Positions 1 to 13,799 of a stretch of 64,000 nt of DNA are shown here, one piece after another. The stretch's first letter is position 1. Each line of letters begins with the position of its first letter. This stretch comes from Mytilus edulis (taxonomy: Eukaryota > Mollusca > Bivalvia > Mytilida > Mytilidae), in the NCBI RefSeq assembly GCF_963676685.1, contig NC_092352.1, forward strand, positions 21,657,117-21,721,116, read 5' to 3'. Made by a program: the position numbers and the translations under genes. A model generated the notes under the pieces. That model saw only the letters and a program-made list of their open reading frames with translations. It had not been told where the DNA came from and did no database searches.

Positions 1-264
1 GGTTTTGAAAATAATGTTTGAAGAATACTAAATTCAACATCAATATTAACTTTACACACTTCAGGGGACGTAATTATTTCTTATGAAAAAAAATCGTTAT
101 CATGTGGTGTTTGCATCTGAAAGGAAATATTATTCTGTGATATTAATATATTTATTGTTTTATATTTGTGTTGTGTTGTGTTTGTTTATCACATGCATTA
201 AGAATAGAATTTTTAAAATTCTAAACATTATCATGTTTGTTCATTATTCATTTATCACATCAAT

Positions 265-545
265 TACAGCCGATTGCATTAAGTGTGTAGGAAAAGGTAA
301 TATCCTTGGTTAGCTTGCTTGCTAGCTGAACCATGAAGTCAATAACTGTCATTATTAGGTTAGGTATACTACCCTTCTTTCAAAGTAGCCTAGTCCTACA
401 GACAGATAGATTGGTTAACTGTCTGACTAGTCTACTCTTTAAGGAGGGTAGTTTACCTTACATAATAATGACTTCACTGTTCAGCTAACAAGCAAGCTAA
501 CCAAGGATATTACCTTTGCCTACACACTGAATGCAATCGGTTGTA
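265..545. mobile_element. MITE-like foldback, ~280 bp
   Basis: The arms are near-perfect inverted copies: CCGATTGCATTAAGTGTGTA and AGGTAATATCCTTGGTTAGC on the left, their complements on the right ending CAATCGG. The arms extend to about 110 bp with divergence toward the middle. No coding capacity. Confidence 0.85.
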
Positions 546-747
546 AAATCACTCAATAATTGATGAATTTACATGTTCAGAAACACACATATTATTTAAT
601 GTAAAAAGAAAATATTAAATTACTGTAATTTTACCTAAGGGTTGTATATCATGTTTTTTATACGGCGGCAAAAATTGAATTTTTTTTTGTCATCTATTGG
701 TATGACGTTGGTGTCGTTGTCGTCATCCAAAGACATTTGGTTTTTGC

Positions 748-1200
748 ACTATGATTTTAGTAAAAGTAAATAGAAATCTATGAAATTTAAACACAAGGTT
801 TATGACCACAAAAGGAAGGTTGGGATTGATTTTGGGAGTTTTGGTCCCAACAGTTTAGGAATAAGGGGCCAAAAAGGGCCCAAATAAGCATTTTTTCTTG
901 ATTTTCGCACAATGACTTTAGTATAAGTGAACAGAAAATCTATGAAATTTTAACATAACGTTTATGACCATAAAAGGAAGGATGGGATTGATTTTGAGAG
1001 TTTTTGTCCCAACAGTTTAGGAATTAGGGGCCATAAAAAGGTCCCAAATAAGCACTTTTCTTGGTTTTTGCACAATAACTTTAGTATAAGTAAATAGAAA
1101 TCTATGAAATTTTAACACAAGGTTTATGACCACAAAAAGAAAGATTGGGATTGATTTTGGGAGTTTTGGTGCCAACAATTTAGTAATTAGGGGCCAAAAG
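748..1200. repeat. tandem repeat, three ~155-bp units
   Basis: The block AATAGAAATCTATGAAATTT / GGTTTATGACCACAAAA / GGGATTGATTTTGGGAGTTT / AGGGGCCAAAA recurs three times from 748, 905 and 1075, with divergence. I recognise it only as a dispersed mollusc-type repeat. Confidence 0.8.
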
Positions 1201-1720
1201 GTCCAAAAGGTCCAAAATTCAACTTTGTTCGATTTCATCAAAAAATGAATTATTGGGGTTCTTTGATATTCCAAATCTAACTGTGTATTTTGATTCTTAA
1301 TTTTTGGTCCTGTTTTCAAATTGGTCTACATTAAGGTCCAAAGGGTCCAAAATTAAACATAGTTTGATTTTAAGAAAAATTGAATATATGAAGTTCTTTA
1401 ATATGCTGAATTTAACCATGTACTTAGATTTTTGATTATGGGCCCAGTTTTTAAGTTGGTCCAAATCGGGGTTCAAAATTAAAATTTGTTTTATTTCAAC
1501 AAAAATTGAATATATGAGGTTCTTCAATATGCTGAATTTAACCATGTATTTAGATTTTTAATATTTTTAGGCCCGGTTATCATATTGGTTCACATTGAGG
1601 TCTAAAGGGTCTAGAATTGAACATTATTTGATTTTATCACAAATTGAATTCTTGGGGTTCTATGATATGCTGAATCTAACCATGCATTTAGATTTTGGAT
1701 ATTGGACCATAATAGGTAGA
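1200..1720. repeat. tandem repeat, four ~130-bp units
   Basis: GGTCCAAAATTCAAC / TTGAAT-TATGAGGTTCTT / ATGCTGAATTTAACCATG recurs four times and continues directly from the previous array. The two minus-strand frames here (1017-1545) are products of the repetition. Confidence 0.8.
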
Positions 1721-2555
1721 TGTCCAATTTAATTTTTTTTAAAGTTTTTAAGTTTAAGTTCTTAGACCACATTAATTTTGTGTCAGAAACCTATGTTGTG
1801 TCAACTATTTAATCACAATCCAAATTCAGAGCTGTATCAAGTTTAAATGTTGTGTCCATACTTGCCCCAACTGTTCAGGGTTCAACATCTGCGGTCGTAT
1901 AAAGCTGTGCCTTGCAGAGCATCTGGTTCTTTCTTTGAAGCACTTTGAAAAAGCTTTGTATTACCCTTTATTTAAGTTACCTCACTCAAAGAGACATCCA
2001 GACTTTTGCTTTCATTTTACATAAAATGCAGTAAATGCAATTATTTGTAATTTATAGCACTAGATCATGATATTTTAGGTCGAAACCATACCTCCTTATA
2101 TAGAATTTGAAATTATTCAAACTATTCTTCAAATTTTTTCACCTGTAATTTTAATCACTATAATATATTTCAGACTCAAATTGGCTGCTTCACAGAGCTA
2201 TTGGAGCTTGGTTTAAAATTTTAACCACATTATTTATTGAAATTGCAGTTTGTCTAGTGATCATTTATCACATGAATCAAAATACTCAATGAGTAAAGAA
2301 GGTGTTTAAAATTATGTGAAACAGCATGCATTTAATGTCAAAAGGTTAAAAAGTAAAATGCTAATTATATATGAAATGTATTTGTTAATATTAAAACCTT
2401 TATATTGTAAAAAATATATTTGATCATGATTAGAAAATTCAATCCCGTTGTTAGTTATTCTCTTTCTTTGAAAAATAAGCAGACTAGGTTCAAAAAATAA
2501 AACTGTGTTCCTGTATTGTTTTGTTTCATGTAGTCTTATTTTGTTTTAAAAAGAC

Positions 2556-2797
2556 AAATTTAGAGAAAACTTTAATTTTAACAAACATATTTGCTGACAC
2601 CTTACTTTTATATTATAAGAAACATTTTTATTTACATCATGAGTTCCAAATGAGTCTTCTTACCCCATACAATGATAGTGTGATTATTATAAGTTGAATA
2701 GACTATAATAAAACATATGATTTAAATGAGATTTTGACAACTGGTATGTGATGTCAGCATATACCTTTAGTGAAGTTCATTGGTTTTCTCTAAATTT
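2556..2797 (+). mobile_element. TIR element, copy 1 of a seven-copy family
   Basis: This 242-bp element has perfect 15-bp TIRs, AAATTTAGAGAAAAC and GTTTTCTCTAAATTT. The interior holds ACCCCATACAATGATA and GACTATAATAAAACATATGA, which mark all copies. It has no ORF. Similarity to the other copies continues past the right TIR to about 3120. Confidence 0.85.
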
Positions 2798-3796
2798 GTT
2801 TATAAAACAAAAACACATAAGAAGCAAAACAATACCTTTAAACTTTAACGGTTCAGGTGTTTTTTGTTCATCATAAGCTATGCATTGTTTGTAACCTTAA
2901 ATTATCCAGAAAGATTTGTTTTCTGTAATAATGTTTACAATTTGTCATTTTGTAACACTTTGTTTAAACTTTCAAACATTATTTTATTTGCATCATATAT
3001 CATAAAAAATTGCAGATACCTTTTTAGAAGGTTACCAGATGACATGCATGCACATATTGAGATTTTGTTCACATGTGTTGCAAAATAATTTCTGACAGAA
3101 ACATTATGTTGAAGATTAGTCAAAGGTTTGAAGTATACAACATGTACATTTTGATTGAATGTCAGTATTTATTTAAATGCTGATTGCTTTATACATTCCC
3201 TAGATTTGCCCAACATCACAAAAAATGGTTTTAATTTGTAAGACTATGGAACTTTCATCATTTTGATTAGACACATTTTACGGGAGTATTGGGACTTTGA
3301 CTTATATTTTAAACTTTTGTTACAAAATGACACCCTATGAGGGCACCACCCTTTGAGGCATTTGACAGACACTTTCATAGTTGGTAAAATTGTTTGTTAT
3401 AATGTGTAATTGACCATACTTTACAGTCATTTTGATTTTGAAAGTGTTTGCTAGAGTTATATTCATGCTCACAGCTTTTGACTACTAATCTTTTGAAAAC
3501 ATATTATTAGGCATTACATGAAATAGTATTGATAATTATATGAAAGCTAGATGAAACATGAAGTTTATATATATTTGTTTAATATTATTCCAAAAACACA
3601 TTTCAGTGGAACATGGCTCCATCAGGTTGAGCTGTGATTTCTTTAAGGCAAGTTGATGTTTACCTTATTTTTTTGTTACTTAGTATTACATGCTAGCCAA
3701 ATTTGCTTATAACACATTACTTAAAATAATTAAGGAACTAGCACAAAAAATCACTGCCTAATTTTAATAAATAATATACATAAGGGAACAAGTACT

Positions 3797-3985
3797 TATA
3801 AAAGAGGGGTGAAATATACTAGAGGGACAGTCAAACTCAAAGATCAAAAATATACTGACACACCTTGGCTAAAAAGAAAAAGACTGAGTAACACAAACCC
3901 CACTAAAAATTGGGGTGATCTCAGGTGCTCCACAAGGGTAAGCAGATCCTGCACCACATGGGCAATTCAATCTCATATGACAAAG
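3797..3985 (-). repeat. 3' tail of the RT element, diverged solo copy
   Basis: GGGACAGTCAAACTCAAAGA, GGGGTGATCTCAGGTGCTCC and AAGGGTAAGCAGATCCTGC identify it. Other partial copies are at 14119-14192 (-), 23541-23660 (+) and 34612-34790 (-). Confidence 0.75.
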
Positions 3986-5039
3986 TATAAGGTCATGAAC
4001 AAACATGTAAAGGCAAGGTTGTACAAGTCATTTTGTTAAATTCTATGCATATTTGGTATAAGGAGATTTTTTCTGAATATAATTGATTATTAAATCAATT
4101 TTATGACATTTTGATATTTGTAGTTAGAGAAAAGGAATTAAGGTTTGATCAGTGAAAATTATATATTTTGTCAGGATGTTGTAATGGGTTTATTCAAGAT
4201 ATACAATTTTGAAAATTGAAAGTGACATGATGAATTGTCAGTTTGTTTGATTTGTTATGTGAAATTTCTGCTTACTGAGTGTTGTGTTCAGATTTCATCG
4301 TAAGTTTAAAACTAAGTAGTGCTAGCATTGCATTCTTAAATGATATTTATCATTACTGGAGTATTATACTGAAGAATAATATGTTTAAGATGATTGATAT
4401 CATAACTGTTTTACATATTTATCAAATACTGTGATAATTTGTTCAGTATAATAAGATCATACATTTTGAGAGAAGGTTATGATTGAAATAAAATTGAGGC
4501 TTATCTTATAGTTGTTATTATTTAAATGCTGATTTATATTTATAATTTGATGTTGAGAGAGTTAAATTTTGTATCTGCTCTTTTATTGGGTTTTTGTCTC
4601 TGACATATTCCCCATTTCCATTCTGAATGTTATTTATAAATCTGAAAATATTATTTTAGTACTATTTTTTCCCCATTTCTGCTTGATGTTCTCAAACTGA
4701 GGTAAACGAAAAGGCAATAGCACAGTTTATCCTGTTTGAAATTCTTCCATGCACATATCTTCCATTTAAAATTGAATTATTAATAGGTATACAGTATTCC
4801 CCTCATTGGCAGCCTTCTTTGCTGAACATGGGCTGATGATTGGTATATATTTGTATAAGTGATGCTACATATACATATACACATACTATTACAGCATTTA
4901 AAAGTGTTAAATTGATATGCACACTTTTGACATAATTAAAGCAATAGGAAACCTGTTTTGTTTGAGTTTATTTGTTGTATTTATGTAGTGTATGTCTTAA
5001 ATAGCGGTAAACTACTGTTGCATTTATTTTGCATATAAA

Positions 5040-5290
5040 TATAAGAAGATGTGGTACAACTGCATATGAGAAAACTATTCACTAGAGACCTTATGACATT
5101 AAAATAAACAACTGTATGGTCACTATACGGCTTTCAAAATTGAGCAAAGCTTATACTGCATAGTCCCTACAAAAGGCATCAAAATGACAAATGTACAACA
5201 ATTCAAATGAGAAAACTAAGGGCCTGATTAATGTTTAAAAACATTGAACGAAAAACAAATATGATATATAGCAAAAAAAAAAAAACACTG
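5040..5290. repeat. dispersed mollusc-type repeat
   Basis: Recognisable blocks are AACTGTATGGTCACTATACG, CAATTCAAATGAGAAAACTA and GAACGAAAAACAAATATGAT. Fragments with the related phrase CCAATGAGACAAC occur at 6000, 55760 and 56340. I know this family only as a common bivalve dispersed repeat. Confidence 0.6.
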
Positions 5291-6059
5291 AATTTCAGAC
5301 GTGGGTCAAGGACATTATAATTTGCATAGTTCTTGTTTCTTAGATACTGCCAGCAATAGGTCAACTTTATTTAGTATATGGAATGATGGAAATGTCTATC
5401 TGATGTCTGATATCAAGACAGTTTAAATAAAAAATTATGTTCCATTTAAAATTACAGAAAATTTTAATGCAATATAAAGTTTTAGATACACCCTAAACAT
5501 TTTACTTGCATGTACAAAAAATACAGTTGTCCTTAAGAAAATATAGAAGTTCGCTAGGAGTTTGATTTCTGTGGCTCCTTCCAAATATGTACCTTTAATA
5601 TGTTCGAAGATCTGCTATTTCATAAAGGTTCTCTTCTACTAGTACCCATGAAACAAAAGTGTAGACATTCTGATGCATACAAAATTACAAAAAAATAAAC
5701 AGGTGAAACTTGAAAAAGAGAACTTTAAACACCGTTCCGAAATAGAGGTACATTGTTATGCCTCTGACTGCACATAGGCCCCATCAAACTTCTCGGTTTT
5801 CTCAGGAACAAGATATCAGAGCTTCCTGAAATTTGTTATCAGTCTTTGTGTGTACATAGTTTACCGTGTGATGGTAATTCAGATTAAGCGAATCTCAACC
5901 TCCTGTTTGCCACATACTTGGGGTTAATTCGGTTAAACACATTTCCATTCATTTCAAATTGAATGATCTCCTAATTCTTGAGATAACTTTATATATATAA
6001 AGAAGATGTAGTATGATAGCCAATGAGACAACTCTCCATTGAAGTCACAATTTGTAAAA

Positions 6060-6320
6060 GTAAACTATTACGCATCGATGTAAATATAATGGAATTTGAT
6101 GCGACTGTCATACAAGTGAGAGGTTTAGCGCTAAAAAATCAGGTTCAATCCACCATTTTCTACATTTGAAAATGCCTGTACAAAGTCCGGAATATGACAG
6201 TTGTTGTCCATTCGTTTGGTGTGTTTTGTCATTTGATTTTTCCATTTGATGAGGGACTTTCCGTTTTGAATTTTCCTCGGAGTTCAGTATTTTGTAATTT
6301 TCCTTTTTTTCTCGGTCAAC
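6060..6320 (+). repeat. dispersed repeat (GACAGTTGTTGTCCATTCG family)
   Basis: The blocks are AATCCACCATTTTCTACATT, AATATGACAGTTGTTGTCCA and ACTTTCCGTTTTGAATTTTC. Fragments recur at 8085-8210 (inverted), 12800-12930, 16040-16160, 17330-17370, 25200-25290 and 51770-51830. Confidence 0.7.
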
Positions 6321-6904
6321 ACGGATCCTGGTTCACTTTTTCGAATCATACGCTTTCAGATATCATTCATTAAGATACATATGTAGCCCAATATTTTGCA
6401 ACAATCAGAGTAAAGTTTCATGCAGTCGTTTTGGACCTATCACATGACCTTGTTTACCCCGTTTTACGTACATGTTGATTCCCACTTAATTCCTGCCACT
6501 GATCCCTATTTCAACCCTGTAGTAAAAAAATAAGTGCAATCACATTTTTTTTAATATTTCAATCCAAGCTTCTTATAGAAATATATCTATTCGTTCCAAT
6601 CAGTTGAACACAGGTCTTCGGTGTACTGCATCTCTTCTAACAAATAATGGCAATTTCTGACATTTTTGTCTAATTTTTTAAGGGAACTGAAAATGATTAA
6701 AACGATTTTTAGTATTTTTAAAGATGTATGATGTAATTAACACTAATGTTTTAAAATTCAACTTGACAAATTGTAACTTTATTTACAGAAAATAATAAAA
6801 CTTTCAATTATTCAAGGTTACAAACAACGCATAGATGATGAACCTGACAAATCAACACATTTAAAGCTATAAAGGTTTGTTTTCCTTTTATATGTTTTTC
6901 AACT

Positions 6905-7110
6905 AATTTAGAGAAAACCAATGAACTTCACCAAATGTCTTTACTGACATCACATACCAGTTGTTAAAATCTCATCTATATCATCAGTTTAATTATAGTA
7001 TATTGTCCCTATAATAAGTCACACAATCATTGTATGGGGTAAGTAGACTAAGTTAGAACTTGTGATGTAAACACATATCTTAGAATATCAGAGTATGTTG
7101 TTTTTTTCTA
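6905..7110 (-). mobile_element. TIR element family, inverted copy
   Basis: ATTTAGAGAAAACCAATGAA, GACATCACATACCAGTTGTT and AATCATTGTATGGGGTAAG are the reverse complement of copy 1. The only inverted member. Confidence 0.8.
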
Positions 7111-7598
7111 AATATGTATTCCCGAAGCAAATATATATCTAATAAAACATTACAATTTATAATTTTAGCTGTACCATACTTTAAACTGATCTGCTAATTT
7201 TGAACGAAAGAAGAAAACTTACAATAGCATTAAAACTTTTTGATCATGATCAATTATTCATTTGACGAATATAAATTTCATATACTATTAGTTTCAACAG
7301 AAATTCAGACTTTCACAAATATTTTGTCATTTTGTGCATACGTGTTTCAAATGCTTTTAAGTGTCTTTTTCAAATAATGAGTAGCTCTATTTAACTAAAC
7401 AAACTATAATTTTGAGGAATTAATGGTCAGAATTCAAAATTAACTCTTCATCAGATCTTTCAGGCAGCCAACCTTAAAACAAGGGAAGAAGAATAAATAT
7501 AAGCTTCTGCTCATTAACAAATCCCCGATAAATATGAAAAAAACATCCCACAGTAAAATCATGCTGAAATGTAGCCTTGTAACAAATGCATGCATGTA

Positions 7599-7880
7599 TT
7601 AAAAGAGGGAAGAAAGATACCAAAGGGACAGTCAAACTCATAAATCTAAAACAAACCGACAACGCCATGGCTAAAAATGAAAAAGACAAACAGAAAAACA
7701 ATAGTAAACATGACACAACATAGAAAACTAAAGAATAAACAACACGAACCCCACCAAAAACTAAGGGTGATCTCAGATGCTCCGGAAGGGTAAGCAGATC
7801 CTGCTCCACATGTGGCACCCGTCTCGTTGCTTATGTGAATACAAAATTTTAATCCGGTAAATAGTCTAATTCGGTAGACT
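7599..7880 (-). repeat. 3' tail of the RT element, solo copy
   Basis: Minus-strand match to 31575-31848, including GGATCTGCTTACCCTTCCGG. It has no coding part and ends at GAGGGAAGAAAGATACC on the plus strand. Confidence 0.85.
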
Positions 7881-7899
7881 AACATTTTGCTCTTCTGTG

Positions 7900-9330
7900 T
7901 TACGAAACAGATATTGACAGAACATGTTAAGATAAGATACCTGTATTGGTCAATATATGTAAATGATTTTTTTAAAGTATGAAAGATGCTTTTTATTGCA
8001 TTATTGCATGTTTTGTTTCCAAAATCTTTACCAAAAAGGCAAAATCAAACACAGTTAACGAATGAAAAAAAAACCACTGTCATATTCCTAACATGGTACA
8101 GGCATTTCCTTTATTATATGGAGAAAATGGTGGATTAAACCTGGTTTAACTGTTAGCTAAACCTTTCGCTTGTATAACCGTCGAATAGAATTCCATTATA
8201 TTGACAACAATGTGTACCAAAAAACAGCATAATTTGTAAAACTATCAAAAAAATGGGACGCAGCGGTCAACATTGTGTTATAATTTTAAACACAATAAAA
8301 ACAAATAACACTCTATAGAGAAAGTTCATAGCAAAAATGAAAGTTTTTTTTTTATCAAAATAAGGTCTACAATAAGTTAGCATTGCTGACATTTTTAAAT
8401 TACGTCTTGTAGGAATTATTGTCCCCCTGAATTACAATCTTTTACCCATCTGATAATTTTGTGAAAAAACACCCTTTGATAGATAAAGAGGAACACTATA
8501 GCAAAAAAGTTCAACAAAATAAGATCTACTGATAAGTCAACATGATTGAAATTGTCAATTGAACTATTAGATGGTAGTCATTGAATTTGAAATAGCATAC
8601 ATTTCTCATTTTTGCATATTTTGCAGAAACTATAATAGAGAGGACCAGTAAGCAGGAGAAAGTTGTCATCAATAAACAAAATCCAGGAAATTAGATTTAT
8701 AAATCAGTAATCATAACTGATTGCAATAAAAATAAGATATATATCAATATGGCATATGTTTATCAGTTGAGGGGTTCAGGATTTTTGAAGGCTCTTGTTG
8801 AAAGCCGACTTGGACAAATCATAATATTAGCTGCTGGTAAAAAAATTAAAGAAAGAACAATCTATTGGAAAAACTAAAATATCATGTACATTAGTCTTGA
8901 ACATGCAGGTTGAAAAACGTCATCGTAACATATTGTTTAAGTTTGGACTGATCCTTAATCTAATGTATGAATGTGGCATGAGGAAAGTGGTCTTTCACTT
9001 TATTTAAAGTATATTTGAAGAGGCGAAATTGTCCATACGATTTTGAGTGAAATGCACAAAAAATCATTTGTAACTTGTCCTGATCGATACGATAAAAATA
9101 TTTGTTCAATTTTAGTTGTGTACTTGAAGGTTTGCATTACATTATCATTAATTATTTGTAATATTCCAAGAAGAGTTATTTTAAATTTTTTAAGTTACCG
9201 AACTCATCCTTATTTTAAGAGGTCCGGTTGATGTTGCTCTTTTGTTTTTATTCTGTATAATTTTTTTATATTGTTGTTTGTCTTGTTCTCGTTTAACGTT
9301 TTTTGCCATTGTGCAGAAAATAAAAAATAA
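7900..9330. other. no gene; diverged duplicated segment
   Basis: 8080-8210 is an inverted copy of the repeat at 6060-6180. 8930-9320 (ATGTGGCATGAGGAAAGTGG, TTTTGAGTGAAATGCACA, TTATTTTAAGAGGTCCGGTT) resembles 14860-15530, supporting old duplication of this locus. Confidence 0.5.
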
Positions 9331-9334
9331 ATTA

Positions 9335-9545
9335 TTTAGAGAAAACAAACACATTTGCTGACACCTTTTTTTCTCTATTATAAGAAAAGGGCATTGTTTT
9401 TATATCACAAGTCTGCTTACCCCATACAATGATATTGCAACTTATTATAAGACGAAAAGACTATAATGAAACTTATGATGTCAATGAGATTTCATCAACT
9501 GGAATATGATGTCAACAAAGGCCTTTGCTTTTCTTTTAATTGGTT
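9335..9545 (+). mobile_element. TIR element family copy
   Basis: ATTTAGAGAAAACAAACACA, TACCCCATACAATGATATTG and ACTATAATGAAACTTATGAT. The right TIR is decayed (TTCTTTTAATTGG). Confidence 0.75.
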
Positions 9546-10984
9546 TGTAAAACAAACACATATAAATGAAAACAAAACCTGTATAGCTTTTACTGTTTCA
9601 ATTCAGGTGTTAATTTATTTGTTAACCAAAAGCTTTGCATTGTTTGTAACCTTTAATTATACTAAATGTTTTATTTTCTGTATTAATATTTAAGACTTGT
9701 CATTTTGTTACAATTGATGAAAAATCTTTAACATTATAGTGATTTTTGCATCATTCTAAATGAAAAAATGAAAAACCTTGTTATAAAATTATCAGCTTGA
9801 CAAGCATGCATGTATGCTTTTGTAAGTCTTGCGTGTGTTTTTTTTAAATTTAAGTTCATTTATATGTTTTCGAGTTTAGTGTGACATTCATTTTCACTGA
9901 ACTAATACACATTATTGTTTAGGGGCAAGCGAAAGCCGACTCCGGGTGCGGGATTTACTCGCTATGTTTAAAACTTATTGGTGGCCTTCTGCTGTTTCTA
10001 CTGTTTGGTTGGGTTTTTGTCTCTTTGACGCAGTCCCCATTCCCATTCTCAATTTAATGATACCTATCAGCCAAATAGAAACTTTAAAAAGCAAACATGA
10101 TATGATAGACAAGATGTACACATAGTATACGCTTTTATTGTTAAAATTGTTGATTTACGGTTCAGTAAAATAAGTAGCCTTTAATTAAAAAGTTTAACAA
10201 TATTTTGCGTTTTGCCTTGTATCTTTTAACTACAATAGATTTAAGAGCCAAAATATGTAAATGTTGGCAATATCATCAGTTGATTTTTACGGTAAGAAAT
10301 GACGGCGAGATTTCTGATTTGTCACATTTAGACTTGAAGTTTAGTGTGTATGGCTGTTTTAAATGCAGTAATCATAATTGAAATAAAAAAATTTAAAAGT
10401 AGGACATTTAGGACAGTTGATATTTTTAGTACACATCATTGTTTTAGTGGGGATTATGTATTATCGCTATTTTACTAATTTTTCCTTTGATCTTGCTGAC
10501 TGATTATTTCCTTTCTCAGCGGAGCCGAGTGTTGTGAAAACGGAGTCGAGTGAAATGAAAATTATCACTAGAAACTATGAGAACACGTGCCGTTGTCAAG
10601 GAAATTAATAACGTCTTCATAGCGATAAACAGATTATCATTGGTCATATCAACTCGATTGCTTTTCTCATTTTGGCGTACCTGCTCAAGCGAGAAAATTA
10701 ATATCGTTGAGATAACCAACGATAATCTATAATTATTAACAATAGATTGTTTCATATCTTAATTTCTAAGATTTATTGATCCTCCGCTACCTGTTTACCG
10801 TTCACAGTTTGAAATTAGAAACGTTCATATATCATTTATTAATTATTAATTTCCCATTTCTCAGCAGTAATATACTTTCTGTCCTTCGTTTGGTGTTAAC
10901 ATATCTCAATTGATACGTTACGCTGGTAAATGTTTACTCTATACTGACTTCATATATTTATATAGTAGTGTTTTATTATTATTT

Positions 10985-11128
10985 ACGAATAAATTGCTCC
11001 AACAGAATTATGCGGAGGAAAGATTAACAATAAAACTCCTTAAATTTTACGGACATCATCACGAATTGGTTGATATCTATGATGTGGCTGTGTCTGAACT
11101 TACAAACGATATTTTTACCATGTCTTAG
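10985..11128 (+). pseudogene. RT-element C-terminal fragment
   Basis: The end of this frame reads LLKFYGHHHELVDIYDVAVS. It corresponds to LRKFYGRHHELVDRYGITVS at the C-terminus of the element at 30965-31848. It is a diverged, 5'-truncated relic and stops at 11128. Confidence 0.7.
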
Positions 11129-11340
11129 ATTGTGGTTTAACATCTACGTCGTCTGGTCTACTGAGTACCGGACGTAACCTAATCTCGAAAATGACTGTGT
11201 TTCTGAGTGTGAATTGCTATTAATCGACGTATCTCGGTATTTACATATCCAACATTCATGTATTTAGTTATGATGTTTCCTTTGTAAGTCTCATTCTGGT
11301 TTTTTTTACATTACTCGTATGTCCTATGTGTGTTTATGTT

Positions 11341-12768
11341 CCGGGCCATATGAGTATTTGGACAATATGCGTATACTCATATGGTCCGACCGTACGCGTA
11401 TGGTCGGACCATATGAGTATAATACTCGTTTGGTTATTAACGGGCCATACCATATGAGTATTTGGACCATATAGGTATATATTTTTTTTCAAATTACATT
11501 ATAAACATTTCAATAATACAAAAACTTTATCTAAAAGAAACAGTGATGGTAACATGACGATTTTTTAATTTTATAATCCAAAAACAACGTAAAAATTAAA
11601 TATTGATGCCATAGTTAGTCGTTAGTTTTCATTGCTAGTTACATTCTTGCATGTAGGCTTGGGGTGACATTCACTTCCACACGGTATCATAGTTTTTTTG
11701 TCAAATATCTTAAAATGACTGCAATACACCATATTCACAAGACAACTCAAATAAACTATGTTACTTTCCAGTGACTTCTTGTGTAACAGTTCATTAAGAA
11801 ATATTTTGAATTAATTTTTTTTTTAGTCATAACAAATAGGTAATGACCATCGGTAATGACCATCGGCATAACATGTGTTTACTATAAATTTAACAATTAA
11901 GTAAAATTAACTATGTGAAACCTCTTATTTTTATTTAGCTTATCTTTTTATCATAATACAAGATACACTGCTTTCAAATCTTTCTGTTTGAACCCGTCGA
12001 ACTGGAACTTATCAATTATTGGAAATATCAATTATTTGGAAAACAAAAGGTCCTGGAATGGAGTATTTTTTAATCAACAGCATTGTCCTATATAAGTTAT
12101 AAATAAAGTTGAATTCTTTGATTCGCTATTTTACGCTAACAAATTGAAAATTGTACCTATACGCCTTATTTTTAGTCCAGATTTTTAGTATTCGTATTGT
12201 TATCTTTGGAAGTCTTAGTGATTAAAATACTACAATAGGTAACAATTTGACAATTTAGTAGTGTCAACCCTGTGATTATGACCCGTCTATATAGCATATA
12301 AATCCTGAATACACCGTTTGGTGGTGCGCCTGTCAGATGCGGAACGTACAGATAAGGTAATAGGTAACAGGTGAATATACTATTGGTATCGGTATCGGAC
12401 TCGACCCGGAACTTCTTAATTATTGGCAATATTAATTACGTGGAAAACAAAAGGGCCTGGAGTGGTGTAATTTTTAATCTACACCTTTGTACTATATTAG
12501 TTATATATAAAGTTGAATTCTTTGATTTGCCGTTTTTACGTGATGACGGCTGACAAATTGAACCTCGTCATTTTAGTATTATAGATAATAAGAAAATTAC
12601 CTATATGATAGCGTCTTTTTAATGAACGGTCATATCATATAAGAGTTTAGAAGTACTACAAGTAAACTGTAACAGAGTGTTAATTACCCCGACCGTACGC
12701 GTAGGGTCGGACCATATGAGTATATACCCATATGGTCATGACCATACGCGTATGGTCCGGAACATTTA
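11341..12768. mobile_element. 1.4-kb non-coding element with palindrome-cluster ends
   Basis: The left end (11341-11480) and right end (12685-12768) are built from short palindromic words: CCATATGAGTAT, CATACGCGTATG and GGTCCGACCGTACGCGTA. Between them, 11985-12140 and 12395-12555 are a diverged direct repeat (CTGGAACTTATCAATTATTG against CCCGGAACTTCTTAATTATT). No coding potential was found. Confidence 0.65.
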
Positions 12769-13799
12769 CATGATCTTGCCTTATATAACACGAATAAGTT
12801 AGAGGTTTGGCAAGCCATAAAACCAGGTTAAACCACCATTTTTTTTTCTCAAAATGTCCTGTTCCAAATCAGGAATATTGCAGTTGTTATCGTCAGTCCG
12901 TTTATATGTATGTTGGTGTTTGCTTTTGTTGTAGTTCACTGATTCTGTTTGTTATCCGGGTTTGTTTTATGCATTGAATTGTGACTATTGAACAGCAGTT
13001 TACTATTTATTTAAGCACACACGTAACGCCATCTTTTGCAACAATCATAACAAATATTCATGCGGCAATTTTGGACCTATCACATGACCTTGTTAACGAT
13101 ATTGGAAATTCGCACCATGCAACAATTTCGGACTTATAAGATCTTATAACATGTAGACACTGATGATTCGGACTTTATAGCTCCGATTTCAACCCAGTAT
13201 TAAAAAAAAGATAAGGCATTAGTTCATTTGTATTTTTATCCCTGTTTTTGTTCCATATTTTAAAGTGCATATCTATTCAACAAACATTATCTACCAAATA
13301 TTATAGCGCAGGTTATCGGTTTTCTAACAAATGACTGCTATGTATGAGCTCTTGCCTCATTTTTCTAGAAAACTACAAAACACATCCTGATATTTATTTC
13401 CTGGCTTCATTTCATATTGATCGATTGTCAACTTCCTGTTTACCAAATTCCTAAAACGGGGTTTCAATAGTGAGCCGTAGCTTACATTTTTCCTCCTTTT
13501 TTTTTGCCTCAGATTTGCTGCCTCAAATTTTCGAAAATTTTTGATTTAGAAGTCTCTCATATTATTATTGAAATTGCAGTATCTTAAGTGGTCAATTAGC
13601 ACATAAAGATCCTCACTAATTGAAAACGAAGCCTAAAAAAACATTTTGAATTCTGATTTAAATTTGAAACTAATTTATAAGTTTAGTCAAATAAGTAATC
13701 AATCATGATTAGAAAGTTTTAAAGTTATAGTCAGTTTTTCTTTTTCGTTGAGAAGTAATCAGAAAGTTTGAAAATGAAACAGTGAACATGTATTTTGTA

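Noticed and set aside
1017..1545. Two minus-strand frames of 82 and 100 residues
   Set aside because: They lie on the ~130-155 bp tandem repeats and repeat internally, so they are not genes.
7474..7885. Two minus-strand frames with membrane-like segments
   Set aside because: They are translations of the non-coding tail of the RT element; the hydrophobic look comes from T-rich repeat sequence.
10615..10745. Possible MITE or cruciform (GATTATC-TTGGT words in inverted order)
   Set aside because: The pairing is imperfect and the ends are undefined; too weak to list as an element.
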